50,463 bases of DNA from the NCBI GenBank assembly GCA_016212825.1, contig JACRDS010000121.1, forward strand, positions 1-50,463, read 5' to 3'. This document shows, piece after piece, positions 1 to 7,907 of this stretch (position 1 is its first letter; every line of letters begins with the position of its first letter). The translations under genes were made by a program, and so were the position numbers. This stretch comes from Elusimicrobiota bacterium. GTDB lineage: Bacteria > Elusimicrobiota > Elusimicrobia > UBA1565 > UBA9628. The notes beneath the pieces were generated by a model. It did not search any database, was not told the origin of the DNA, and saw only the letters and a list, made by a program, of their open reading frames with translations.

Positions 1-57
1 ATCGTCAAGAAGCGGCTGGGCGAGCTGACCGGGGAGACGGAGACCTGGGACTGGTGA
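1..57 (+). CDS. C-terminal tail of an unidentified protein (5' end outside window)
   Basis: The first 18 codons are open from the window edge and end in TGA at 55-57. The visible tail is charged and ends in WDW. Nothing in it identifies a family. It runs towards the leftward operon that ends at 162, and the two genes share the double hairpin at 76-135. Confidence 0.5.
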   Translation: MVKKRLGELTGETETWDW

Positions 58-75
58 TTGGCAATCCGTAGAATG

Positions 76-104
76 GCGCGGCATCCCCTACGGGGGTGCC
101 GCGC
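76..104. terminator. Hairpin 1 between convergent genes
   Basis: A 13-bp stem (76-88 with 92-104) with one G-T wobble and a 3-nt loop. There is no T-tract. It lies between the stop at 57 and the leftward gene ending at 162, so it may end transcription from either side or protect 3' ends. Confidence 0.6.
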
Positions 105-135
105 AACCGCCGGCCCCTATGAGGGGCCGGCGGTT
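105..135. terminator. Hairpin 2 between convergent genes
   Basis: A perfect 13-bp stem (105-117 with 123-135), extendable to 14 bp, with a loop of 3-5 nt. It starts at the base after hairpin 1. No strong U-run follows on either strand. Confidence 0.6.
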
Positions 136-161
136 CCGTTAGGTGGCCATCCGTTTGTTAC

Positions 162-1094
162 TTAGGCCCCCGGTCGACGCAGGAAAGACCGTCCTCCCAC
201 CGCGAGCAGGACCAAAGCGGTCCCGATCACACCGTAGAGCGGCAGGCGGCTGCGGCGCCGAGCGGGAGCCTGCGCCGAGGCTGCGGCGCGGAAGCGCCGG
301 GCGCGCTCAGCCAAGTGCTCGGCGGCCAGACGGGCGGAGAAGCCGGTGCCGGGATGCCGGCGGGGCAGCTCGTCCAGAAGCTTGAGGTTGGCCACCGCTT
401 CGTCGAAGTCGCGGGCCGCGGCGTGGGCGTCGACCGCGCTGCGGGCGCCCCGGAACGCCGCCTCCGACAAGTCGAGAGAGGCGGAGCAGGCGTCTTCGGC
501 GCTCATGAGGTAATAGCGGCAGCGCTTGGCGTCGCCCGAGCGCAGGCACTCTTCGTCGAAACGCCGGAGCGGAGAGAGCTCGCGGCAGAACGCGGCCGGG
601 TCGCGCGCCTTCTCGCGCGCCAGGGCCTTCTCCTGCGCCGCGAAGTCCTCCCAGCCCTCGGCCACGGCGCCGGGGTTGTTCTTGAGGTCGGCAGTCGCGG
701 GATGCAGCTGTCCCGGAGTGCGCGGCGCGGAGACATCCTCGAGCAGCTTGGTCAGCGAATCGGATAGCCGCGGCAGATCGAAGACCGGGACGTAGCGGGC
801 CTGGGGGAAAGCCGCGGAAGCGGCGTGCAAGACGCGAAAATTGTCGCGCACGGCCGCCAGGCGGTCGAGAGGGACGGGGCGCCCGGCTCTCTGCAGTTCG
901 TCGACCTCGTCGAGGAGCAGGCGGGTGCCCTGCTCGCACTCCTTCTCAGTAAGGGACAGGAAGCGCGAGCACAGGAAGGGGTCCTGGTCCGGAGCGCACA
1001 GCCTGGCCGACTCCTCCCTGACGAGATTCTTGCCGCACAGCTCCGCGGCGGCGGGGGCGGCGGCCAGGAGCAGGACGAAGAGCGCGGCGCTCAC
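162..1094 (-). CDS. Exported Cys-rich protein with C-terminal membrane anchor
   Basis: A 310-residue protein of no family I recognise. Residues 1-17 form a Sec signal peptide (AAAPAAAE cleavage region). The mature N-terminus has regularly spaced cysteines (C20, C33, C42, C53), and more follow in the middle, so disulfides are likely. A single TM segment at about 285-302 is followed by an Arg-rich end, giving a periplasmic domain tethered to the inner membrane. The middle is Ala/Arg-rich and probably helical. It is the last gene of the sigma/thioredoxin/efflux operon, 31 bp after the DUF2892 gene. Its cysteines fit the thiol theme of the operon, but no function can be assigned. Confidence 0.75.
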   Translation of the reverse strand: MSAALFVLLLAAAPAAAELCGKNLVREESARLCAPDQDPFLCSRFLSLTEKECEQGTRLLLDEVDELQRAGRPVPLDRLAAVRDNFRVLHAASAAFPQARYVPVFDLPRLSDSLTKLLEDVSAPRTPGQLHPATADLKNNPGAVAEGWEDFAAQEKALAREKARDPAAFCRELSPLRRFDEECLRSGDAKRCRYYLMSAEDACSASLDLSEAAFRGARSAVDAHAAARDFDEAVANLKLLDELPRRHPGTGFSARLAAEHLAERARRFRAAASAQAPARRRSRLPLYGVIGTALVLLAVGGRSFLRRPGA

Positions 1095-1125
1095 GCGGCA
1101 AGTGTAGCCCCGCCGGGCGGGGACG

Positions 1126-1359
1126 TCAAGACTTCTTCGTCTCCCCCCCCCCCCCGCAGCAGCAGCTCTCCCCGTCCTTCTTCGCGAACTTCTTGAGGAT
1201 GTCCTCCATCAGGCACCATTTGGTGATGGACGACTGCAGCAGGTTGGCGCCCACGAAAGCCGTGAACCAGAGGAAGTTCCTGTTCACGTACAAGGCCAGG
1301 GCCAGGCTGACGAGGATGAAGGTTCCGGCGATGAATCGGATCTTGTGCTCTATGGTCAT
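1126..1359 (-). CDS. DUF2892 (YgaP-type) small membrane protein with CCC tail
   Basis: A 77-residue protein with two TM helices (about 8-24 and 28-45), matching the DUF2892 domain that is fused to rhodanese in YgaP. Here the two halves are separate neighbouring genes, with the rhodanese 8 bp upstream. C49 (WCLME) is at the second TM boundary, and the tail carries C66-C68 followed by four glycines, suggesting a metal or persulfide site. The glycine codons form a 13-nt G tract, so the last residues could vary by slippage. Probable role is membrane handling of sulfane sulfur with the rhodanese. Family assignment is good, function is inferred. Confidence 0.85.
   Translation of the reverse strand: MTIEHKIRFIAGTFILVSLALALYVNRNFLWFTAFVGANLLQSSITKWCLMEDILKKFAKKDGESCCCGGGGETKKS
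1143..1155. repeat. 13-nt homopolymer (poly-G on coding strand)
   Basis: Thirteen consecutive C on the + strand, read as GGG codons near the end of the DUF2892 gene. A tract this long is prone to slippage and also to sequencing or assembly error. Another frame stays open to 1091, across the start of the next gene. Confidence 0.9.
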
Positions 1360-1367
1360 GATGCCTC

Positions 1368-1751
1368 CTATTTGACGACCGGGAATCCCGCCGACTGCCA
1401 GGCGTTGATCCCCCCGGACATATCGTGCACGGCCTCATAGCCCTTGGCCTTCAAGATGCCCGCGGCCATGGACGAGCGGCCGCCCACGGCGCAGTAGACG
1501 AGTATGGGCGTCTTTTTGTCCGCGGGCAACTCCGAGAGCCGGCCCGGCAGGCTCTGCACCGGGATGAGCACGGAGCGCTCCAGGTGCCCGCCCGAGTACT
1601 CCTCCTGAGTGCGCACGTTCAGGATGAAGGTCCCCGGTTGCTTGGCCAGCTCAGCGGCCCGCGCCGGCTTCACCCCTCCCAACTTCGACCAGAGCAGGGT
1701 GCCCACGATGACCCCTCCCGCTGCCAGAGCCGGCCCTTCAAGCAGACTCAT
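1368..1751 (-). CDS. Membrane-anchored rhodanese-domain protein
   Basis: A 127-residue protein with an N-terminal TM anchor (about 5-22) and one rhodanese domain (about 28-127). The active-site loop is CAVGGRS with catalytic C87, and the C-terminal GGINAW motif is typical. Rhodaneses carry sulfane sulfur on this Cys. With the anchor in this orientation the domain is probably periplasmic, although the topology is not proven. The start overlaps the end of the RND gene by 14 bp, so the two are translationally coupled. The DUF2892 gene follows after 8 bp, and together they resemble a split YgaP. Confidence 0.92.
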   Translation of the reverse strand: MSLLEGPALAAGGVIVGTLLWSKLGGVKPARAAELAKQPGTFILNVRTQEEYSGGHLERSVLIPVQSLPGRLSELPADKKTPILVYCAVGGRSSMAAGILKAKGYEAVHDMSGGINAWQSAGFPVVK

Positions 1752-4700
1752 CGTTGTGGACCTCCTCGTCGAGATGCTCTTTGCGCGCCAGCAGGAAGTA
1801 AAGCACCGGCACCGCCGTGCGCGACAAGAAAGTGGACGCCACCTCTCCCGCCATCAAAGCCACGGCCAGTCCCTGGAAGATCGGGTCGAAGAGGATGACG
1901 GCGGCGCCCACGACGACCGCGGCCGCCGTCAGCAGCATGGGCCGGAAGCGCACCGCGCCCGCGTCCACCACAGCCTGCTCCAGAGGCATGCCTTCTTTCA
2001 GGCGCAGTTGGATGAAGTCCACCAGGATGATGGAGTTGCGCACCACGATGCCCGCGCCCGCAATGAAGCCGATCATGGAGGTCGCCGTGAAGAAAGCTCC
2101 CAAGGCCCAGTGCGCGGGCAATATGCCCACCAAGGTCAGCGGGATGGGAGCCATGATCACCAACGGCACGGTGAACGACTTGAACCAGCCCACCACCAGG
2201 ATGTAGATGAGCAGGAGCACCACGGCGAAGGCCAGGCCCAGGTCGCGGAACACCTCGTAGGTGATGTGCCACTCCCCATCCCACTTCAAGGCCCACTCCT
2301 GCGAGCTCTCCGGCTGGCGGGTGAAGTACTCCTTGAGGTCCAGGCCCATGGACCGGGCCAGCTCCAAGACCTGGCCGCGCAGTTTGAGGATCGCGTAGAC
2401 CGGGCTCTCCTGCTTCCCGGACACGTCGGCGATGACGCAAGTCACCGGTTGCAGGTTCTTGTGGTAGATAGGCTGGTCCTGCCGCAAAGACTTCTGAGCA
2501 GTCAAGGCGCCCACCGGTATGGGCGTGCCGTTGCGCGAGAGCAAGGTGATGGACTCCACGGCCTTGAGGCCCTGCCGCGACTGGGGCGGCAGGCGCAGCC
2601 GGATCTCCACCGGCTCCTTCTCATCTTCCAGGTGGGCCAGGTCCACGCTGCGGCCGTCCAAAGCCAGGTGCACGGTCTGCGCGATGGCGCCGGCCGGGAT
2701 GGCGTTCAAAGTAGCTTTCTGCCTATCCACGGCCAGCCGCTCCAGGGGCTGCGGGTCCGGGACGTAGGTGTCCACATCCACGATGCCCTCGGTCTTCTCC
2801 AAAAGCGACTTGAGGCGGCCGGCAAGCTCGGCGCGTTTGGACGCATCCGGACCGTAGAGCTCGAAGACCAGGGTGGAGAGCACCGGCGGGCCGGGCGGAA
2901 TCTCAGCCACCTGCACCCGGGCCCCGTACTGCCGGGCGATATCCTTGATGTGCCCGCGGATCTCCTTGGCGATGTCGTGGCTCTGCCGCTTGCGCTCCTG
3001 GCGGCGCGAGAGGCTCACCAGGACGTCGGCCTGGTACGGCCTCTGCCTGAGGAAGTAGTGCCGGACCAGGCCGTTGAAGTTGTAGGGCGAGGCCGTGCCG
3101 GCGTAGACCGTGACCCGCTTGACCTCCGGGACCGAGCGCAGGTAGTCGGCCATGCGGTCGGCCGCCTCCTGGGTCCTGGGCAGGGAGGTGCCCTCGGGCA
3201 TGTTGAGCACCACCTGGAACTCGTTCTTGTTGTCGAAAGGGAGCATCTTCACGGTCACGGCCTTCAACGGCACCAGGCCCAAGGCTCCGGCCAACAGAGC
3301 CAGCATCACCGCAAAATACCAGAAGCGTATCTTGGAATCCTCGAGCACGGTGGTCATGAACCGCCGGTACATCTTGTCCAGGCCCGATTCTTCGTGGCCC
3401 TTGTGCTCCTTCGGAGGGAAGCGCTCCAGGATGTGCGCGAAAGCCCAGGGCGAGATGATGAACGCGATGGCCACCGAGAACAGCATCGCCACCGAAGCCC
3501 CGACCGGGATGGGCCGCATGTACGGCCCCATCAGGCCGCTGACGAACGCCATGGGCAGGATCGCCGCGATCACGGTCCAGGTGGCCAGCAAGGTCGGGTT
3601 TCCCACCTCGGCCACGGCGTCCACCGAAAGCTGCCACAGGGTCCGGCCGTCCTTCATCATGAAGTGGCGGTGGATGTTCTCCACCACCACGATGGCGTCG
3701 TCCACCAATATGCCGATGGAGAAGATGAGCGCGACGAGAGTGATGCGGTTGAGCGTGTAGCCGGCCAGGTAGTAGATGAGCAAGGTCAAAGCCAAGGTCA
3801 CGGGGATGGCGATGGCCACCACCACGGCCTCCCGCCAGCCCAAGGCCAAGGCGATGAGCACGGTCACCGAGACCGTGGCCAGGAGCATGTGCCAGAGCAG
3901 CTCGTCGGATTTTTCCTTGGCCGTCTCCCCGTAATTTCGCGTGACCGCCAGCTCCAGGCCGGAAGGCAGCAGATCCTTGCGCACCTCCGCGGTCCGAGCC
4001 AGGACGTCTTCGGCCACGTGCGTGGCGTTGGCGCCGCGGCGCTTGGAGACCGCCAGGGTCACGGCCGGCCGTAAGGATGTCCGTCCGGCCGGTCCCTGCG
4101 GGACTTCCGATACCGCAGGGGCCGGCCGGCGCGGGCCGGCTTCCCCGGTGGACACGGAGCGCTCGTCCTCGTCCATCCCGTCGCTCACCTTGGCCACGTC
4201 GCCCAGGAGCACCGGCCGGCCGCTGGAGACTCCCACCACCACGCTCTTGAGGTCGGAGATGGAGCGGATGAACGCGTCGGCCTCCACCTCCACGTCGCGG
4301 TCCGGCCGGTTGAAGCGCCCGGCCGGCAGCTTCTGGTTGGTGGACTGGATGATGCCGGCCAGCTCCAGGGGAGTGAGGCGGTGCCGGGTCAGGGCCGCGG
4401 GGTCGAAGTGCACCAAAAACTGCCGCCTATGCCCGCCGATGAGCTCGGTCTCGGACACGTCCGGCACAGCGCTGACCTCCTGGCGCAGGCGGGCCGCGGC
4501 CCGGCGCAGGGCCAGCTCGTCCAGGCTTGGCCCCGACAGAGTCAGTGCCAGGATGGGCACGTCGTCTATGGAGCGCGGCTTGATGAGGGGCTGGCTGGCG
4601 CCCGGCGGCATGAAGTCCAGGTGCGCGAAAGTCTTGGTGTAGATGCGCGTCATGGCCTCTTCGGGGCTGGTGCCCACCTTGAAGCGCACGATGAACAGCG

Positions 4701-4986
4701 CCGCGCCCGGCTCCGAGATGGAGTAGATGTACTCCACGCCCGGGATCTCCCAGAGCTTGCGCTCGCCCAGGTCCACGATGCGCTGCTCGACCTCCTTGGC
4801 GCTGGCCCCGGGCAATGACACGAAGACGTCGAACATGGGCACGTTGATCTGGGGCTCCTCTTCGCGGGGGAGCTTCCAGACCCCGAAGAGCCCGAGCAGC
4901 ACCGCGCCCAAAGCGATGAGCACGGTCAGCTTGGACCTGATGAAAGCGTGGGCCATGGCCCCGGCCGCCCCTTCATGCTGGTTCAT
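1738..4986 (-). CDS. RND-family efflux permease
   Basis: A 1082-residue inner-membrane proton-driven efflux pump of the AcrB/CusA superfamily. TM1 is at about 17-37, the first porter domain follows, and then the TM4 signature GILVDDAIVVVENI with the paired proton-relay Asp. A second TM1/porter/TM block follows, as in all RND pumps. The start was chosen at 4986 because its ATG overlaps the TolC stop (ATGA); a longer frame to 5244 is only overlap with TolC. Residues about 281-307 (Pro/Gly/Arg-rich) are an in-frame insertion containing a near-perfect palindrome (4085-4129). No periplasmic adaptor gene lies beside it, unlike most RND loci. Substrate is unknown; thiol or metal stress is suggested by the neighbours. 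Confidence 0.95.
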   Translation of the reverse strand: MNQHEGAAGAMAHAFIRSKLTVLIALGAVLLGLFGVWKLPREEEPQINVPMFDVFVSLPGASAKEVEQRIVDLGERKLWEIPGVEYIYSISEPGAALFIVRFKVGTSPEEAMTRIYTKTFAHLDFMPPGASQPLIKPRSIDDVPILALTLSGPSLDELALRRAAARLRQEVSAVPDVSETELIGGHRRQFLVHFDPAALTRHRLTPLELAGIIQSTNQKLPAGRFNRPDRDVEVEADAFIRSISDLKSVVVGVSSGRPVLLGDVAKVSDGMDEDERSVSTGEAGPRRPAPAVSEVPQGPAGRTSLRPAVTLAVSKRRGANATHVAEDVLARTAEVRKDLLPSGLELAVTRNYGETAKEKSDELLWHMLLATVSVTVLIALALGWREAVVVAIAIPVTLALTLLIYYLAGYTLNRITLVALIFSIGILVDDAIVVVENIHRHFMMKDGRTLWQLSVDAVAEVGNPTLLATWTVIAAILPMAFVSGLMGPYMRPIPVGASVAMLFSVAIAFIISPWAFAHILERFPPKEHKGHEESGLDKMYRRFMTTVLEDSKIRFWYFAVMLALLAGALGLVPLKAVTVKMLPFDNKNEFQVVLNMPEGTSLPRTQEAADRMADYLRSVPEVKRVTVYAGTASPYNFNGLVRHYFLRQRPYQADVLVSLSRRQERKRQSHDIAKEIRGHIKDIARQYGARVQVAEIPPGPPVLSTLVFELYGPDASKRAELAGRLKSLLEKTEGIVDVDTYVPDPQPLERLAVDRQKATLNAIPAGAIAQTVHLALDGRSVDLAHLEDEKEPVEIRLRLPPQSRQGLKAVESITLLSRNGTPIPVGALTAQKSLRQDQPIYHKNLQPVTCVIADVSGKQESPVYAILKLRGQVLELARSMGLDLKEYFTRQPESSQEWALKWDGEWHITYEVFRDLGLAFAVVLLLIYILVVGWFKSFTVPLVIMAPIPLTLVGILPAHWALGAFFTATSMIGFIAGAGIVVRNSIILVDFIQLRLKEGMPLEQAVVDAGAVRFRPMLLTAAAVVVGAAVILFDPIFQGLAVALMAGEVASTFLSRTAVPVLYFLLARKEHLDEEVHNDESA
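4085..4129. repeat. Short palindromic element inside the RND gene (copy A)
   Basis: A 17-bp inverted repeat (4085-4101 with 4113-4129) with one wobble pair and an 11-nt loop, gacttccgata. It shares arms CCTGCGG/CCGCAGG, loop length and loop ending CGATA with the element at 40973-41011. It is translated in frame as part of a low-complexity insertion. Confidence 0.75.
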
Positions 4987-6338
4987 CGCGCGGCCTCCAA
5001 TCCCCTCTCCAGGTCGCCGATCGCGGCGGAGTCCAGGGCGCCTGCGGCCAGCAGGAGGCGGGCCCGGCCCGCGTGCACCCCGTAGAGGCTCTCCAGATAC
5101 GCGGCCTGGGCTTTGGCCATGCCCTCCTCGGCCCGGAGCACCTCGATGATGCTCTGGCGGCCCTCGCGGTACAGGGGACGGAAAAGCTCCAGAGACTGCC
5201 TGGCCTTGTCCGCGGTGTCCTTGGCCACGGGCAGGCTCGCGCACGCGCCGCGCCAGCCCTCGTAGACTTGGGAGACCTCCATGCCGATGCTTTCCCGGGC
5301 GCCGCGCGCCTCGGCGCGGCTGGCCTCGAGCGCAGCCCGGGCACGGGAGCGGCGCGGCAGGTAGGACGGGTCGCCCAGGGGCAGGCGCGCGCGCACCCCG
5401 AACATCTTGTTCCAGGGGTTGCCCTGGAAGTCACGGGTGTCGGTCTCCATGGCCCCGAAGGCCTCGACTGCGGGCAGCAGGCTCAGTCCCGCCTGGCGCT
5501 GCGAGACCCCAGCCATCTGCTCCTGCAGAGCGGCCGCGGCCAGCTCCGGCCTCTGGCGCAGGGCCTGGGCAACGAGCTCGGACTCGGATTCGGGAGCGCA
5601 GTCCCGGTGCGAGAGTGTCCCCTTCACGTCCAAGGCCGAGGCAGACACGCCCAGGAGAGCGGCCAGCCTGGACTTGGCCGCGGCCAGACCCGCGTCGGCG
5701 CGGATGCGCCAGGCCTGCAGGCCGCCTAAGGTGGCCTGGGCCGCGTAGTAGTCGGAGCCCAGAACCAGCCCCTTCTCGCGCAGGCGACGCGCGCTCTCCA
5801 CGTCAGCGGCCGAGGCGTCCACGCGCGACTGCAGGGTCTCCAAAAGCCCTTTCTGGAGCAGGACCTGGAGAAAGGACTCAACGACCGAGTAGCGCGCGCT
5901 CTGCGCGGCCGCCTCATGGCCGGAAGCCGCGGCGTCGCGGCCCAGACGGCCGAGCCGCTCGCGGCTCTGCAGTTGGAAGCCGGTGAAGAGCGGCACGCCC
6001 AGCTCGAAGGAGCTGCGGAAGTTGTTGGTCAGTCCAGGGTGGTTGAGGCTGTCCAAAGCGAAATCAGCCTGCGTGAAGGAGCGCTGGTTCATCAAGGTGC
6101 CGAACACGTAGACCGGGTTGTCGCCCCGGGTGAAGGAGCTGTTGACCGCGAGGGTGGGCAGGCGGCGGGTGCGCGTCTCGCGCTGGGCGGCCTCGGCCTC
6201 CGCCACGCGCCGGCCGGCGCTCTCCACGCCGGGATTGCGCTGCAGCACCGCGTCCACCGCGGCTGCGAGGGTATAGGCCGGGGACTGGGCCGAAACCGGG
6301 GCCAGGCCCGCCAGGAACAGTATCGCCGAAAGGACCAT
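4983..6338 (-). CDS. TolC-family outer-membrane efflux protein
   Basis: A 451-residue TolC/OEP protein: signal peptide (residues 1-16, ending VSAQ), then two OEP repeats rich in Ala/Glu/Arg/Leu coiled-coil helices. The phrase QRNPGVESA near the N-terminus and the periodic VESARR/RAAL heptads are typical. It would form the outer-membrane channel for the RND pump, whose start overlaps its stop by 4 bp. I prefer the ATG at 6338 because GAGGAGG lies 8 nt upstream of it; the ATG at 6344 is too close to that site. Confidence 0.93.
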   Translation of the reverse strand: MVLSAILFLAGLAPVSAQSPAYTLAAAVDAVLQRNPGVESAGRRVAEAEAAQRETRTRRLPTLAVNSSFTRGDNPVYVFGTLMNQRSFTQADFALDSLNHPGLTNNFRSSFELGVPLFTGFQLQSRERLGRLGRDAAASGHEAAAQSARYSVVESFLQVLLQKGLLETLQSRVDASAADVESARRLREKGLVLGSDYYAAQATLGGLQAWRIRADAGLAAAKSRLAALLGVSASALDVKGTLSHRDCAPESESELVAQALRQRPELAAAALQEQMAGVSQRQAGLSLLPAVEAFGAMETDTRDFQGNPWNKMFGVRARLPLGDPSYLPRRSRARAALEASRAEARGARESIGMEVSQVYEGWRGACASLPVAKDTADKARQSLELFRPLYREGRQSIIEVLRAEEGMAKAQAAYLESLYGVHAGRARLLLAAGALDSAAIGDLERGLEAAR

Positions 6339-6351
6339 TTCCATCTCCTCC

Positions 6352-6513
6352 TCAGCCCAGGACCATCAGCAAGCCGATGGCCGCGCCGTAAAGGGTGCTG
6401 ACGTAGGGGTTGGCCGTGAGCGGGCAGCCGCCCGTAGGGCAGCCGACCAAGCGATGCCAGCCGTAGCCGGCCAGACCCCCGAGCACCGCGTATAAGGCCA
6501 TTTTGTATACCAT
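6352..6513 (-). CDS. DUF6132-type small membrane protein
   Basis: A 53-residue protein. A first hydrophobic, Gly-rich helix (about 5-18) is followed by a loop VGCPTGGCPLTANPYVSTLY with C25 and C30, then a second helix (about 41-53). The CPTGGCPLTANP loop is what I know from DUF6132 proteins, which often sit beside thioredoxin and rhodanese genes. AGGAAGGA lies just upstream of the ATG. It sits between TolC (14 bp away) and the small anchored protein at 6565. The two loop Cys could form a redox pair, which is an inference. Confidence 0.8.
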   Translation of the reverse strand: MVYKMALYAVLGGLAGYGWHRLVGCPTGGCPLTANPYVSTLYGAAIGLLMVLG

Positions 6514-6564
6514 TTTATCCTTCCTGTCTTTTAGATGCGGAAAGCGCGAAAAGGATTCAGACCC

Positions 6565-6738
6565 TCACCACTGGACCGGAGGCCGGGAGGCCGGCTTGCC
6601 CCGCCGCCGCAGGACGCGGCTCCAGCACACGTCCACCCCGCAACGGACCAGGAAAGCCCCCAGCAGGAGCAGGGCCGCGGCCGCGCCGAACCTCCACGCT
6701 TCCACGTTGCAGACCAGCCCGTCGCTGTAGCAGGCCAT
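6565..6738 (-). CDS. Small Cys-containing single-TM protein
   Basis: A 57-residue protein of unknown family. A short N-terminus with C3 and C10 precedes one TM helix (about 18-31), then C32 and C38, and a basic Arg-rich, Pro-rich tail (cytoplasmic by the positive-inside rule). AGGGA is well placed before the ATG, which follows the thioredoxin stop by only 8 nt, so it is coupled to trxA. Two Cys on each side of the membrane would suit transfer of thiol equivalents across it, but that is speculative. Confidence 0.65.
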   Translation of the reverse strand: MACYSDGLVCNVEAWRFGAAAALLLLGAFLVRCGVDVCWSRVLRRRGKPASRPPVQW

Positions 6739-6746
6739 GGCGATCC

Positions 6747-7067
6747 CTAGAGCAGGGCTTCGATGCGCCGCTGCAGCTCAGCTCTTGGGCTGACGCCCAC
6801 GGCGCGGTCCACCAGCCGGCCGCCCTTGAAGAATAGCACGGTCGGGATGGCCGCAATGCGCAGGGCCGAAGCCGCCTCCGGATTGTCGTCCGTGTTGACC
6901 TTGGCGACCTTGACCCGGCCCTGGAACTCCCGCGCCAAGTCCTCGATGACCGGGCCCAGCATGCGGCAGGGGCCGCACCAGGGCGCCCAGAAGTCCACCA
7001 CCACTGGGACCGGGCTCTCCAGCACCTCTACCTTGAAATTCGCGTCCGTGATCTCGATGTGGCTCAT
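6747..7067 (-). CDS. trxA: Thioredoxin
   Basis: A 106-residue classical thioredoxin: strand VVVDFWAPW, then active site WCGPC with C31 and C34, cis-Pro in AIPTVLFF, and the usual C-terminal helix. No signal peptide, so cytoplasmic. It reduces protein disulfides. The start was set at 7067 because GGAGG lies 8 nt upstream; the longer frame to 7082 starts at that site. Its place directly behind an ECF sigma/zinc anti-sigma pair resembles disulfide-stress regulons of the SigR/RsrA kind, where the sigma induces thioredoxin and thioredoxin re-reduces the anti-sigma. Confidence 0.97.
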   Translation of the reverse strand: MSHIEITDANFKVEVLESPVPVVVDFWAPWCGPCRMLGPVIEDLAREFQGRVKVAKVNTDDNPEAASALRIAAIPTVLFFKGGRLVDRAVGVSPRAELQRRIEALL

Positions 7068-7112
7068 GGCATCCACCTCCACATCTTTGGATGCAGGAAC
7101 CCTGAAAAGGAT

Positions 7113-7334
7113 TCAGGCCCGGCGCAGGCGCCGGCGCAGTTCGGCGCGCAGGTGGACGGAAGGCGCGGCCCCGGGCTGCCTCTTGAGCACGCCCACGGTC
7201 TTCCTCAGCGTCTTGATGAAGGCCACGCAGGGTTTGCAGCCCTTCATGTGCGAGTCGATGTGCCGGCACAGGGATGGATCGAGCTCTCGGTCGATGTACT
7301 CAGAGAGGCGCTTGAGCATGTCCCGACACTTCAT
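7113..7334 (-). CDS. Zinc-binding anti-sigma factor (zf-HC2/ZAS)
   Basis: A 73-residue protein with the ZAS motif H29-X3-C33-X2-C36 plus C3, the usual zinc ligands of zf-HC2 anti-sigma factors. Its C-terminus is short and very basic and has no TM helix, so it is a soluble type like RsrA or ChrR rather than a membrane RseA type. It probably sequesters the ECF sigma encoded immediately upstream (4-bp ATGA overlap) and releases it when the zinc thiols are oxidised. The redox sensing is inferred from the motif and the adjacent trxA. Confidence 0.9.
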   Translation of the reverse strand: MKCRDMLKRLSEYIDRELDPSLCRHIDSHMKGCKPCVAFIKTLRKTVGVLKRQPGAAPSVHLRAELRRRLRRA

Positions 7335-7900
7335 GGCGCGACCGCCTGGTCGAGCCGGTCGCGCAGGAAGAGCCGCGCGCGGTGCAGACGGGATTTGACC
7401 GCGGCCAGGGAGATCCCCAGGACCTCGGCGGTCTCCTCCCCGGAGCGGCCTTCGATGTCCCGCAGGACCAGGACCAGCCTGTATTCCACCGCGAGCGCCG
7501 CCAGCGCCGCCTCCACCGCCTCGCGCAGAGCCTTCTTGCGGGAGAGCTCTTCCGGCCCCCCGGACCAATCCCTGAACTGCGGCCCCTCCTCATGGGAATG
7601 CGGGCGGTCGAGGATGGGGACCACCGGCTCGGCCTTCTTCTTGCGAAAGCGCATCCAGCAAAGGTTGGAAGCTATCCGGTAGAGCCAGGTACCCAGGTCG
7701 GAGTCGGCCCGGAACTTGGGCAGCTTCTTGAAGGCGGTCAGGAATGTCTCCTGATAGACGTCCTCGGCCTCGGCCGGCAGGCCCGCGCAGACCTTGTGCG
7801 CCAAGTTGAAGATGCGGTCCTCGTAGCGGCTGATGAGCTCGGAGAAGGCCTCGGGGTCGCCGCCCTTGCTGCGCGCGATGAGCTCTGCTTCAGACGCCAT
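7331..7900 (-). CDS. ECF-type RNA polymerase sigma factor
   Basis: A 189-residue sigma-70 family protein with only regions 2 and 4. Region 2 is at about 20-90 (AEDVYQETFLTAFKKLPKFR, LGTWLYRIASNL), region 4 at about 125-182 with the helix-turn-helix GISLAAVKSRLHRARLFL. It heads the leftward redox/efflux operon and overlaps its anti-sigma. TATTAT lies 7 nt before the ATG with no ribosome binding site, so the message is probably leaderless and may be autoregulated from this divergent region. Confidence 0.95.
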   Translation of the reverse strand: MASEAELIARSKGGDPEAFSELISRYEDRIFNLAHKVCAGLPAEAEDVYQETFLTAFKKLPKFRADSDLGTWLYRIASNLCWMRFRKKKAEPVVPILDRPHSHEEGPQFRDWSGGPEELSRKKALREAVEAALAALAVEYRLVLVLRDIEGRSGEETAEVLGISLAAVKSRLHRARLFLRDRLDQAVAP

Positions 7901-7907
7901 ATTTGCG

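Noticed and set aside
1609..4074. Long + strand ORF (821 codons) opposite the RND pump
   Set aside because: His/Gln/Arg-rich composition with no domain, exactly antisense to a well-supported RND gene; typical of GC-rich shadow frames.
4981..5244. N-terminal extension of the RND protein to 5244
   Set aside because: The extra residues are Arg/Gly/Pro-rich TolC shadow; the ATGA junction at 4983-4986 and TM1 position fix the start at 4986.
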